Shown in pieces: positions 16,260 to 25,560 of a stretch of DNA of 35,326 bases. The translations under genes and the position numbers were made by a program. This DNA is from Anaerolineaceae bacterium (GTDB taxonomy: Bacteria; Chloroflexota; Anaerolineae; Anaerolineales; Anaerolineaceae): positions 150,194-185,519 of the forward strand of contig DQHW01000028.1 of NCBI GenBank assembly GCA_003524305.1, given 5' to 3'. The notes under the pieces were generated by a model, which was not told the origin of the DNA, did no database searches, and saw only the letters and a list, made by a program, of their open reading frames with translations. Positions within the stretch are counted from its first letter, which is position 1. Each line of letters opens with the position of its first letter.

Positions 16260-19004
16260 TTACAGATCTTTATTGTTCAAGTAAAAATCTTCAACCAGGG
16301 GCACCTGGCGTTTAATTTCTGCGATATACGGATAGCTGCCTGTGAGTGTGCCGTCAGCAGTAAGGGTTTCCAACTTTAAAGCTGGAGCCGAGATGGTTTT
16401 GGCCTCAAAATTACTTGACGCACCTTTAATGCTGTGTGCGAGGAAATGTATCTTCTTGGCGTCATTGCTGAGAAGGGCTTTTTCCATGTCGCTAATCGAG
16501 GTCTTAATGTGCTCCAAAAACTCTCCCAACAATTCAAAGAAAGTGGGTAAATCATCGCCAAACCTGGGCAGCGCTTTTTCGAGGTCAAAGAGGTCTGATG
16601 ATTTTTGAAGCATAACATCCAAAGGATTTTGAGGTTTTTCATCCATCCCATCTGCTGACAGACCGCCGGAATATTGTTCAATAATCTTGAACAACTCCTC
16701 AACATTTAATGGTTTTGAAAGATAATCATTCATGCCAGCTTCAAGGCAGCGTTCACGATCACCTGACATGGCGTAGGCAGTCATGGCAATGATGGGCAGA
16801 TCAGCAAATTCAGGTGAAAGTTCACGAATGCGCTTTGTGGCTTCAAAGCCATCCATCTCAGGCATTTGAACATCCATGAGTACCAGTTTATATTTTTTCT
16901 TTTGAACCGCAGAGACAGCCTCTTTGCCTGTTGAGACCACATCTATCGGATAACCAGCCTTTTGCAGCAGGCGGATGGCCAATTTTTGATTGGTTGGATT
17001 GTCTTCTGCAAGCAGGATGTGAGTCATCCCTCGTTGTTGTTCTTTAAGAGAGTGGCGGGTAATCAGGGATGATTTGCCTTTTCCTTCTTCAGGTTGATTT
17101 CGCCGGCCAAGTATATTTAATAAAGCGCCAAATAACTCTTTTTGGCGGACTGGTTTAAGCAGGTAACCGTTGCAGCCCATGGCTTCCAAACGGGCGGCAT
17201 CTCCGCGCTGTCCCATGGAGGTAAGGATGATCACCGTGGTGTCGTGAAGGGCCGGGTCGCTCTTGATCCTTGAAAGCACTTCTTCGCCGTCCATTTCTGG
17301 CATCTGCATATCCAACAGGACCAATTGGAAAGGTTTGTTCAATTCGTTAAAGGATTTTAAAATATTGAGGGCTTCTTTACCGCTGGCAACCGCAAAAGCA
17401 TTACATCCAAAGCCTTTAATCATTTTTTCAAGGATGGTCCGGTTGGTAAGATTATCATCCACAATTAAAACAGGAACATTGATCAAATCTTGTGGTAGAG
17501 CCAATAACGGAATACTGCCTTCTTTAACACTGCCTACGGTAACTGTAAACCAGAATGTACTGCCTTTGCCGGGTTCACTTTCGAGACCAATATCCCCGCC
17601 CATCATTTTGGTTAATTGAGCGGAGATGGTCAATCCAAGACCGGTGCCCCCGTATTTTCGGGTGGATGAGCTGTCGGCCTGGACGAAACGTTCAAAGACC
17701 GCTTTTTGACGATCCAATGGAATGCCAATTCCGGTATCAGAGACTAGAAAACGTAAGGTGCTGGTTTTTTCGGTTTTTGATTGCATCATGACCCGAATTA
17801 CAACTTCACCTTCAGAAGTAAATTTTATGGCATTGCCAACCAGGTTGATCAAAACCTGGCGCAGGCGGCCGGCATCTCCCAATACACGAGAGGGAACATC
17901 CTTGTCAATCAAGCAGGCTAATTCTATGCCCTTATTTTCGGCGCGAGAGACCAATGTGTGGGCGACACCCTCCACGGTGGAGCGCAAATCGTATTCAATG
18001 GCATCAATGGTGAGTTGACCGGCTTCGATCTTTGAAAAATCGAGGACATCATTCAAAATGCCCAACAGCGCTTCAGCACTGTCGCGGGCAGTTGAAACAT
18101 AATCTCTTTGTTCAGAATTTAGCGAGGTATCAAGCAGAAGTTCAAGCATGCCCATAATGCCATTCATCGGGGTTCTGATTTCATGGCTCATATTGGCAAG
18201 GAATTCACTTTTTGCGCGGTCAGCCTGTTCTGCCAAACGCTTGGCTTCAACCAATTCAGAGACATTGTAATAGATTGCCAGAATGCCCTGTTTTTTGCCT
18301 TCCACGATCACGGGTACACCGGCAAATTCTACATCCACCTTGGTGCCATCTTTGCGCTGACGATTAGCCAACCCTCTGACGGCTCCCCCGTCGAGAACTG
18401 TCTTGGTTAAATCGGCAGCTTCTTGAAGGGTTTCTGGAGCCACCAATGGATCCAATTGCTGGCCAATCACTTCGCCTTCTGCATATCCAAACAGGACCTC
18501 AAAAGCAGGATTGATGGAGCTAATTTTTCCTTCCAAATCAAGGATCACTACCGCGACAGGATTGTATTGGAAAAGAGATTCAAAAAACTCTTTTTGTTTG
18601 AGTATTTCATTTTCATCATGTTTTTGCCGGGTGATATCTTGAAAAATGAACAATAAACTATTGTCGTTGCCAGAAAGGGGAACCTGGCAGCTTGTTAATT
18701 TGAACCAGTCTGAGACTCCAATGATTTGAACTTCGGCACCGACCCGGTCATCAACTTCAACGTGGGGTGCTTTGGCATCCGCGAAAAAACTGGAAATCGG
18801 TTGTCCCAGGATCTTGTGATAGGTCGTATCCAATTTATCTATTGTGGATCGATTGCAGCGCAGGATAATGCCGTCAGCATCGGTTAATACCAACAGGTCA
18901 GGAATTCTATCAAATGTAGCTTCCCATTCTTTCTTTGCTCTTAAAACAGCATTTTCAATTTTGGAAAATTCAGACTCAGCACTGGTGTTGGTGTTCATAG
19001 ACAT
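16260..19004 (-). CDS. Hybrid histidine kinase PAS-PAS-HisKA-HATPase-REC-REC-HPt
   Basis: A 914-aa soluble kinase with a full internal phosphorelay. Two PAS domains (about 24-135 and 142-260) sense an unknown signal. The H-box NMSHEIRTPMNG has His274. The ATPase domain has NLVGNAIKF, DTGIGIP and GGTGLGL. Receiver 1 has Asp565 (LLDMQMPEMDG), receiver 2 has Asp711 (LMDVQMPEMDG), and the C-terminal HPt has His857 in FLAHSIKGASSN. All phosphorelay residues are present, as in BarA-like kinases, but with no membrane segment. AAAGGGG is spaced 7 nt from ATG 19004. No response-regulator gene with a DNA-binding output is adjacent, so the final phospho-acceptor is elsewhere. Confidence 0.93.
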   Translation of the reverse strand: MSMNTNTSAESEFSKIENAVLRAKKEWEATFDRIPDLLVLTDADGIILRCNRSTIDKLDTTYHKILGQPISSFFADAKAPHVEVDDRVGAEVQIIGVSDWFKLTSCQVPLSGNDNSLLFIFQDITRQKHDENEILKQKEFFESLFQYNPVAVVILDLEGKISSINPAFEVLFGYAEGEVIGQQLDPLVAPETLQEAADLTKTVLDGGAVRGLANRQRKDGTKVDVEFAGVPVIVEGKKQGILAIYYNVSELVEAKRLAEQADRAKSEFLANMSHEIRTPMNGIMGMLELLLDTSLNSEQRDYVSTARDSAEALLGILNDVLDFSKIEAGQLTIDAIEYDLRSTVEGVAHTLVSRAENKGIELACLIDKDVPSRVLGDAGRLRQVLINLVGNAIKFTSEGEVVIRVMMQSKTEKTSTLRFLVSDTGIGIPLDRQKAVFERFVQADSSSTRKYGGTGLGLTISAQLTKMMGGDIGLESEPGKGSTFWFTVTVGSVKEGSIPLLALPQDLINVPVLIVDDNLTNRTILEKMIKGFGCNAFAVASGKEALNILKSFNELNKPFQLVLLDMQMPEMDGEEVLSRIKSDPALHDTTVIILTSMGQRGDAARLEAMGCNGYLLKPVRQKELFGALLNILGRRNQPEEGKGKSSLITRHSLKEQQRGMTHILLAEDNPTNQKLAIRLLQKAGYPIDVVSTGKEAVSAVQKKKYKLVLMDVQMPEMDGFEATKRIRELSPEFADLPIIAMTAYAMSGDRERCLEAGMNDYLSKPLNVEELFKIIEQYSGGLSADGMDEKPQNPLDVMLQKSSDLFDLEKALPRFGDDLPTFFELLGEFLEHIKTSISDMEKALLSNDAKKIHFLAHSIKGASSNFEAKTISAPALKLETLTADGTLTGSYPYIAEIKRQVPLVEDFYLNNKDL

Positions 19005-19081
19005 AAGACAACCCCTTTTCAGGATGATTGCATCAATGAAATATCACATTATTATTTTAATGAATTATGAATTGAAATATA

Positions 19082-19110
19082 ACAATAAGATTAATCCATG
19101 CATTTGTCAA
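19082..19110 (-). promoter_or_regulatory. Promoter of the hybrid histidine kinase
   Basis: On the minus strand, a consensus TTGACA (19110-19105) and TATTGT (19087-19082) are 17 bp apart. They lie in the 124-bp gap after the 569-aa gene and would give a leader of about 70 nt. Confidence 0.5.
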
Positions 19111-19128
19111 TCACGAAAAATGGATAAA

Positions 19129-20838
19129 TTATTGCGTGTTCATAATTCTTTTTCGTTCTTGAACAAATATGCGTCTCAAAATTGCTAGTGAAGAAGCATA
19201 GGTAGAATCCACGCCTTCATAAGACATGGTGCCTGCGCCCAGGTTTTTACCCTTGCTCAAAGGTGTATCTGAGGCGTAATGCAGAATGCCAATATCAAAT
19301 GAAACTCCTTGCAGATTGACAATTTCATTCACCGGGTGTCTTTTTGGTCTTGACATTTCAAAGATGGCTGACAGATAAGGGCCGGCTTCCATTTCAATGT
19401 CAGTATAACCTTCGCGGTACATCACATCCATTAATCGGGCGTTTTGCAAAAAGGTACCCAGTACTGTCAATGCTTTTTGATTGTCCAGCACATTGCCAAA
19501 CACCAGGTAAGGCATGACATCCGCGGCAGAAAAAACGTTTTGAAAAAGATACGTATTTTGTGAGTGTTCGTCTTGTACGACATTTGGGATCATAATGTCG
19601 CCGCGTACGCCATTAAGTGTGGCCGCTTTACCCATGACATAGACTCCCAGAATCTCTGAGATGTGTTCAGCCAGTTTGATCAAAATGTTGTAGGCGCCCA
19701 GGCCCAAGGGATAGTCAATATTTAATATCAACGCATCGCTTTGCTTGAGAAATTCGGCATCTTCTTTGCTTGCAAACAAACGGGGATCAAGACGAGATGG
19801 GTCTAATTTGTTTAACTCTATTACCTGGGTCTCCACGTCAAAAGAGTGTTCAGACGGAACGCGAATTATTCCATATTTTATTTCATCTGCAAATTGACGA
19901 GAAAGATAAGCTTTACCATCTTCAGATTGCTGAAATTTTTTTAGTGCGTAGTATAGAAAATTTTCAAGTGAAGAAAGCGTTGTTGAAGCTTGCAGCTCCT
20001 TCCACTCAGCTTGAAGAATACTATCAGCACCTTCTTCAATATAATTAATCAAAGGTTGTTTGTTGGCCAATGCAAAACCTGACAGCAGGTTTGGTATGCT
20101 GTGAGTGTTACTTGAAACAAAATAGACAGGTCGATCTAACAACTTTGGCTGGGATTTTTCGATGTTGTCATACCAGATTCGGGTGGCCCGCCAATACTCA
20201 CTTAGAGAACCGCTCAACAAACGAATTTTGAAATTGCAGCGCTGACTTGCGATTTGAGAGAGGATCAAGCTGGCGTCTTTACCCCAGATGGTGATCAATC
20301 TTGAGGCGTCATCGCTGGAAATATCCAATAATGCGGCCAGTTTTATGGTGTCAAGATTCTTGACTTGGTCAGCTACAAAATGATTGTCTCTTGTCAAAAG
20401 ATTGTGAATTTTATTCCACTCTATTTGAAAACCTGTCAAAACGGGAACAACATCTTCAATGTCTGATTGACTGGCGATGAAAACGGCCATCGTTCCATTT
20501 TTGTCAAAATATGTAGGTCTTCTTCTGGCTTTGGAATAAACCTGTTGCCAACTTTCCACATCCTGGTATCCGTGTCTTGCAAAAACAAGGCTGCTTTGTC
20601 CGAGCACGATGGTGTTGACTTCAGAAATGCATGAGGGTAGTCGCAAGGTTGTATAAATGAAAGCCGATGTATCCAACCTGTCTTTGCGCGCCTCAATATG
20701 TAAAGAAGAATTCATGCCGGCATGAACTTCTTCAAGCGACCGAATCTGTACATCTGTTGTTGACCGCAAAAGCGAATAAATAGTTCGGATGTAGAGATCA
20801 ATTTCGTCTGATGCTGATTTAGGGACTGTTCTTTCCAT
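19129..20838 (-). CDS. Uncharacterised 569-aa protein, possibly DUF6909-like
   Basis: I recall similar proteins as the DUF6909 group, but this name is tentative. The N-terminal half is helical, with conserved-looking stretches such as FIYTTLRLPSCI, WQQVYSKARRRPTYF and GFQIEWNKIH. The C-terminal third resembles a purine nucleoside phosphorylase-like fold: NIDYPLGLGAYNIL, then YVMGKAATLNGVRGDIMIP (a GKAGT-like motif followed by a GDI strand), then TDIEMEAGPYL in the place of the family's V-x-ME-A nucleobase/ribose motif. There is no signal peptide or membrane helix. GAGG 5-6 nt before ATG supports the start. It sits divergent to a giant HD-GYP sensor and upstream of the histidine kinase. Function is unknown. 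Confidence 0.7.
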   Translation of the reverse strand: MERTVPKSASDEIDLYIRTIYSLLRSTTDVQIRSLEEVHAGMNSSLHIEARKDRLDTSAFIYTTLRLPSCISEVNTIVLGQSSLVFARHGYQDVESWQQVYSKARRRPTYFDKNGTMAVFIASQSDIEDVVPVLTGFQIEWNKIHNLLTRDNHFVADQVKNLDTIKLAALLDISSDDASRLITIWGKDASLILSQIASQRCNFKIRLLSGSLSEYWRATRIWYDNIEKSQPKLLDRPVYFVSSNTHSIPNLLSGFALANKQPLINYIEEGADSILQAEWKELQASTTLSSLENFLYYALKKFQQSEDGKAYLSRQFADEIKYGIIRVPSEHSFDVETQVIELNKLDPSRLDPRLFASKEDAEFLKQSDALILNIDYPLGLGAYNILIKLAEHISEILGVYVMGKAATLNGVRGDIMIPNVVQDEHSQNTYLFQNVFSAADVMPYLVFGNVLDNQKALTVLGTFLQNARLMDVMYREGYTDIEMEAGPYLSAIFEMSRPKRHPVNEIVNLQGVSFDIGILHYASDTPLSKGKNLGAGTMSYEGVDSTYASSLAILRRIFVQERKRIMNTQ

Positions 20839-20853
20839 TTTTCCTCATAATTT

Positions 20854-20862
20854 ATTGTAGCA
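20854..20862 (-). promoter_or_regulatory. Extended -10 promoter of the 569-aa gene
   Basis: On the minus strand the sequence TGCTACAAT (20862-20854) forms an extended -10 element close to the gene start. No matching -35 is clear. Confidence 0.4.
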
Positions 20863-20908
20863 TAGGGCATCCACAACTGTATCATTCATCTTCTTTGCCC
20901 TATTCGAC

Positions 20909-20936
20909 TTGATAAAAACAGTAAAAAAAATAGAAT
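20909..20936 (+). promoter_or_regulatory. Promoter of the SBP/PAS/HD-GYP sensor
   Basis: TTGATA (20909-20914) and TAGAAT (20931-20936) are 16 bp apart, about 80 bp before the gene. An imperfect inverted repeat (TTAAGCTA and TAGCTTTAA) lies just downstream and could be regulatory. Confidence 0.45.
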
Positions 20937-21015
20937 TAAGCTAGACTTAATAGCTTTAAGTTTTTATTGGTGTTAATCTTTATCGAGAGAGTCAAACGAG
21001 ATGATTTCAGGTTAA

Positions 21016-24000
21016 ATGCAAAAAAAACTACGTTCCGTCAATTGGTTAGTAATTCTCTTGAGCGTCATTTTGATCGCCTTGTCGTTCTGGTCGGGTAGAA
21101 TTCTTATAACCAATATTAATAATGATTTTTCCAGTGGAACCGTAATTGATTATTCAACAACAGTTCCAGATAGTCAAGTTTCTATTATCAGGCAAAAAAC
21201 ATTGGTTGTCGGCGGTGATGATTCCAACCCTCCTTACTCGTACATTCAAGATGGTCAGGCGATGGGGTTGGATAATGACCTGATGCGTGAAGTGGCAAAA
21301 AACCTGGGTTTGGAAGTGGTTTTCAACCTCACTTCGCTTTCGGAAGCTCGACAACAATTGATTGACGGAAGCGTGGATGTCATAGGGGGTATGGCGTTTT
21401 CACAACATCAAGATGAGGATCTGTTGTTTGGTACACCTCATGCCGTTCAATATTACGATCTTTTCGTGAGACAAGATTCAGGCATATCCTCAATTTCATC
21501 CATGAAGGAAAAAATCGTTGTCGTTGTAGCTGGCGATGTGATTATGAATCACCTCAACCAACAAGGGATTGCAGGACAAATAGTCGTGGCTGAAACACCG
21601 CTAGACGCGCTGACCTGGCTAGCTTCAGGCAAATATGATGGTGTGGTAATTAACAAGATTCAAGGTTATTACATAATCAAAAACTACCATTTCGGTAATC
21701 TCAAAGGTGTGGGTGAGGTCTTAAACGATTTGGATTATAGTTTTGCAGTTGCAAAAGACAATAGAAGTTTATTAATCAAGATCAATCAGTCCATGGCAAT
21801 CATAAATGCTTCAGGTGTTTATGATGATTTAAACGACAAATGGTTATCTGCTTATCAACAGGCCAGTTTCTTTGATAAAAATCAATATTTAATATATGGA
21901 TTAGTCATTCTATTTACAGCCATCTTTTTCGTTGTTGTATGGGGATGGTCTTTACGAAGACTAGTGAAAAGTCGAACGGCCGAGTTAAAAGCAAGTGAGA
22001 AAAAATACAGGCAATTAATCAGCAGCGCAACAGAAGGGGTTGTTATCATTGTTGACAGAAAAATCGTCTTCTTAAACCAACAAGCCGCGATGATACTTGG
22101 TTTTGATGACAAATTTCCCGAAGGGCTGTTGGATTTATTTGATTTTGTCCATCCCATGGATCATGAATTGGTAATGATCAAGTATCAGCAAATCATCGAT
22201 GATTTGCCTGTCAATATACTTATCTCGTTTCGCATCAATACAAAAAACAACCAGACTCGCTGGATTAAATCTAATTCTGCAAAAATTGAGTGGGAGGGTA
22301 AGCCAGCTATTCTTGTATTCTTTTCAGATGTCACCGAAGAAAGAAAATTACAGGAATCCATCAAAACAAGTGAAGAAAGATATCGGTTGGTTTTTGCTCA
22401 ATCTCCAGTTGGCTTGTTCCATTATGACTCCGATTTAAAAATCACTAATGTAAACCATCAATTTGCTGAAATATTGGGTGGAATGCAAACTGACCTTGAA
22501 GGTTTTGATCTTCAAAATCTCAAAGAATCCAGAATAGTTGATGCATTAAAGAAAGTCAATCAAAACGAGAATGGTTTTTATGAAGGCCGTATCACCCCAA
22601 TATTTACAAAAGATCAAAAAAACTTATATATCAAAATGCATACAGCCCCGCTCCATAACGATAAATTTGAAATTATGGGTGGAATTGGCCTTATAGAGGA
22701 TCTCACAGAGCAGATCGCCACCGAACATAAGATTCAAAATCTCGAAGACAGATTTACAAAAGCTTTCTTCACTTCTCCAGATGCTATTAATATCAATGAA
22801 TTAAAAACAGGCAAATTCATTGACATTAATCGGGGTTTTACTGAACTGACTGGATTCACCAGGGAAGAAATTATTGGAAAATCTTCTTTAGATATTGACC
22901 TTTGGGTGCATCGTGAAGATCGCGAAAAGCTGGTCAAAGGCTTGCTGGCTAACGGCGAATATAAAAACCTTGAGGCTGAATTCAGGTATAAAGATGGAAA
23001 GTCACGGGTCGGATTAATGTCTGCCAGTGTGATTGAAGTAGACGGAGTTCCTTGCATATTATCTATTACGCGTGATATCGATGAGATAAAAAAGAGCGAA
23101 CAATTAACAAGAGAAAGTGAAAAGCGGTATCGTTCGATTTTTGACTCTGTGTCAGTTTCAATTTGGGAGGAAAACCTTCTGGGTTTGTATGACAAGCTTG
23201 AAGAATTGAGGCGAGAAGGGGTTGTAGATTTAGCGGAGTATATTGAGAAGCATCCAGAATTTGTAGAATCAACGGTTAAATCAATTGAAATATTGAATGT
23301 TAATGAAGCGAGTTTGAAATTATTTAAGGCTGAATCCAAAGAAAAATTAATAATCACGCTGGATAAGATATTTAATGATGAATCATTAACCATTTTTAAA
23401 GACGAACTGCTGGCGATATGGAATCATGAGCCGCACTTTAATGGTGATTCTGTCAATTTGGATATGGAAGGTAACCGCCTTCTGGTCAATTTGTTGTTTA
23501 AAATTCCTCCAGAACGAGAGGGATTTAAGAATATCCTCGTTAGCATTACAGATATCACCCAACGAAAATTGGCCGAAGAGGCTTTGCATGAAAGTGAGTT
23601 GCGATATCGGCAACTGGTGGAACAGGTTAATGTGGTGGTTTATCTTGATTATGCAGAGCTTCCCAGCCGGCCTAAATACATTTCTCCGCAGATTGAGTCA
23701 TTGCTTGGTTACACTCAAGATGAATGGATGGCAGATCCTGAACTCATGGTGCGAATTGTTCATCCTGATGATCGTCAATTGATGCTTGATGAGGATGCAC
23801 GCACAGACACCACCGGTGAACCATTTGTGGTTGAATACAGGGCCTTTACTAGAGACGGCCGTTTAATCTGGATCCACGATGAAGCTGTGCTGGTTTACGG
23901 ACAGGATGGAAAACCCGAAGACTGGCATGGCGTAATGTACGACATCACTGCCCGGAAAACAGTTGAAGAAGCCTTGCGTGAAAGTGAAAACCGTTATCGT

Positions 24001-25554
24001 TCCATATTTAACTCGGTACCCGTGGCCATAAAAGAAGAAGATTTTTCCACTGTTTACAAAATGATTGAAGAGCTTCGGCAGTCAGGGGTGGAGGATTTTG
24101 AATCATACCTTTCCAAACATCCAGAATGGGCGAAAAAAGCAGTCGAAAGCATAAAGATCATCGAAGTCAACCAGGAAACTTTGCGGATATACAAGGCGGA
24201 ATCCAAAGACCAATTGATCAATTCACTTGAGCAATATTTTTCGCCAGAATCGTATATCAGTTTTCAAAAAGAAATGCTGGCTTTTTGGAATCATCAAAGT
24301 TCGTATGAACATGAAACAGTCAATAAAACTTTATCAGGTGAAACGATAGACGTTTGGATATCCATTGCCATACCGACCAATCCTGAGAAATATAACCGAA
24401 TTTTAGTCACCATCATGGATATCACGGAGCGGAAAAAAGCAGAGGAACAGATTCGGGTTCAGATCAGGTACCTGGCAGCTTTGCGGGCTGTGGATATGGC
24501 GATTTCTGCCAGCATGGACCTTCCGATCACGCTGCGTGTTTTGCTCAACCAGGTGCATCAGCAGTTGATGGCGCCGGCTGTCTCGATCCTGATCCTTGAC
24601 CAGCATACTCAGACGCTGCGATATGCCGCCGGAATCGGTTTTAAAACTAACGCTATCGAAACGACAAATTTAAGACTTGGACAAAGTTTTGCCGGCCAGG
24701 CAGCTTTGGAGCGTCGTATCGTTACAATAGAGAATCTGGATGCCAAAGGGTCGTGGACGCCCACCAAAGATTTCGAGTTGGAAGAATTTACCAGTTACAT
24801 GGGTATTCCACTTGTTTCAAAGGGTACAGTCAAAGGGGTTTTGGAGTTGTTTAACGGCAAACCTTTTGTTCAAGATTCCGCCTGGATGGGATTGTTGGAA
24901 TCCATGGCAGGACAAGCCGCAATTGCCATCGAAAATGCTACCTTGATGGATGAAGTTCAGAAAGTGAATATTAATTTACGTTCAGCCTATGACGCAACTA
25001 TTGAAGGGTGGGCGCGCTCAATAGACTTGCGCAACGGCGATTCTGAACAGCATGCCAAACGCGTTGCCGAACTGACAATTGAACTGGCCCAGGATGTTGG
25101 CATGCAAGGTGAAGGGTTATTGACGATAAGACGCGGCGCCCTGCTGCATGATATTGGAAAACTTGGTGTACCTGATGTCATTCTTCTGAAAAACGGTCCG
25201 CTCACAGAAGAGGAATGGAAAATTATGAAAACCCATCCGGCAGTCGCCAAACGGCTGCTCACGTCGATTGATTTTCTGCAATCCGTCGTTGAGATTCCTT
25301 ATTATCACCATGAACATTGGGATGGTTCGGGCTATCCTGAAGGATTGGCTGGTAATGATATTCCCTTGAGCGCCAGGGTGTTTGCTATTGTGGATTGTTG
25401 GGATTCTTTGCGATCAGATCGTCCATGGCGCAAGGCCTGGACGGATGGCAACGCATGGGATTACATTGAGAAGAATTCGGGAGTTTTGTTTGATCCACAA
25501 ATTGTCGAAAAATTCAGACAACTTATTGGTCATGGATTTTCAGCTTATTATTAG
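21016..25554 (+). CDS. Membrane sensor: SBP_bac_3, six PAS, GAF, HD-GYP
   Basis: A 1512-aa membrane-anchored c-di-GMP phosphodiesterase. Order: first helix (about 12-30), extracytoplasmic SBP_bac_3 domain of the amino-acid-binding type (about 60-280, starting LVVGGDDSNPPYSYI), second helix (about 292-313), PAS 1-3 (330-695), an extended PAS (702-853), PAS 5 (859-984), a second extended PAS (989-1142), GAF (1152-1315), HD-GYP (1320-1512). HD is at 1378-1379 and GYP at 1439-1441, with HHEHWDGSGYP intact. The two extended PAS copies are related and carry an extra helical insert of about 35 residues. The binding domain suggests a small polar ligand controls c-di-GMP turnover. The ribosome binding site is weak. 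Confidence 0.9.
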   Translation: MQKKLRSVNWLVILLSVILIALSFWSGRILITNINNDFSSGTVIDYSTTVPDSQVSIIRQKTLVVGGDDSNPPYSYIQDGQAMGLDNDLMREVAKNLGLEVVFNLTSLSEARQQLIDGSVDVIGGMAFSQHQDEDLLFGTPHAVQYYDLFVRQDSGISSISSMKEKIVVVVAGDVIMNHLNQQGIAGQIVVAETPLDALTWLASGKYDGVVINKIQGYYIIKNYHFGNLKGVGEVLNDLDYSFAVAKDNRSLLIKINQSMAIINASGVYDDLNDKWLSAYQQASFFDKNQYLIYGLVILFTAIFFVVVWGWSLRRLVKSRTAELKASEKKYRQLISSATEGVVIIVDRKIVFLNQQAAMILGFDDKFPEGLLDLFDFVHPMDHELVMIKYQQIIDDLPVNILISFRINTKNNQTRWIKSNSAKIEWEGKPAILVFFSDVTEERKLQESIKTSEERYRLVFAQSPVGLFHYDSDLKITNVNHQFAEILGGMQTDLEGFDLQNLKESRIVDALKKVNQNENGFYEGRITPIFTKDQKNLYIKMHTAPLHNDKFEIMGGIGLIEDLTEQIATEHKIQNLEDRFTKAFFTSPDAININELKTGKFIDINRGFTELTGFTREEIIGKSSLDIDLWVHREDREKLVKGLLANGEYKNLEAEFRYKDGKSRVGLMSASVIEVDGVPCILSITRDIDEIKKSEQLTRESEKRYRSIFDSVSVSIWEENLLGLYDKLEELRREGVVDLAEYIEKHPEFVESTVKSIEILNVNEASLKLFKAESKEKLIITLDKIFNDESLTIFKDELLAIWNHEPHFNGDSVNLDMEGNRLLVNLLFKIPPEREGFKNILVSITDITQRKLAEEALHESELRYRQLVEQVNVVVYLDYAELPSRPKYISPQIESLLGYTQDEWMADPELMVRIVHPDDRQLMLDEDARTDTTGEPFVVEYRAFTRDGRLIWIHDEAVLVYGQDGKPEDWHGVMYDITARKTVEEALRESENRYRSIFNSVPVAIKEEDFSTVYKMIEELRQSGVEDFESYLSKHPEWAKKAVESIKIIEVNQETLRIYKAESKDQLINSLEQYFSPESYISFQKEMLAFWNHQSSYEHETVNKTLSGETIDVWISIAIPTNPEKYNRILVTIMDITERKKAEEQIRVQIRYLAALRAVDMAISASMDLPITLRVLLNQVHQQLMAPAVSILILDQHTQTLRYAAGIGFKTNAIETTNLRLGQSFAGQAALERRIVTIENLDAKGSWTPTKDFELEEFTSYMGIPLVSKGTVKGVLELFNGKPFVQDSAWMGLLESMAGQAAIAIENATLMDEVQKVNINLRSAYDATIEGWARSIDLRNGDSEQHAKRVAELTIELAQDVGMQGEGLLTIRRGALLHDIGKLGVPDVILLKNGPLTEEEWKIMKTHPAVAKRLLTSIDFLQSVVEIPYYHHEHWDGSGYPEGLAGNDIPLSARVFAIVDCWDSLRSDRPWRKAWTDGNAWDYIEKNSGVLFDPQIVEKFRQLIGHGFSAYY

Positions 25555-25560
25555 ATAAAG

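Noticed and set aside
20931..20965. Imperfect inverted repeat TTAAGCTA / TAGCTTTAA after the sensor promoter
   Set aside because: One-base bulge, AT-rich context and only one copy; not enough to call an operator.
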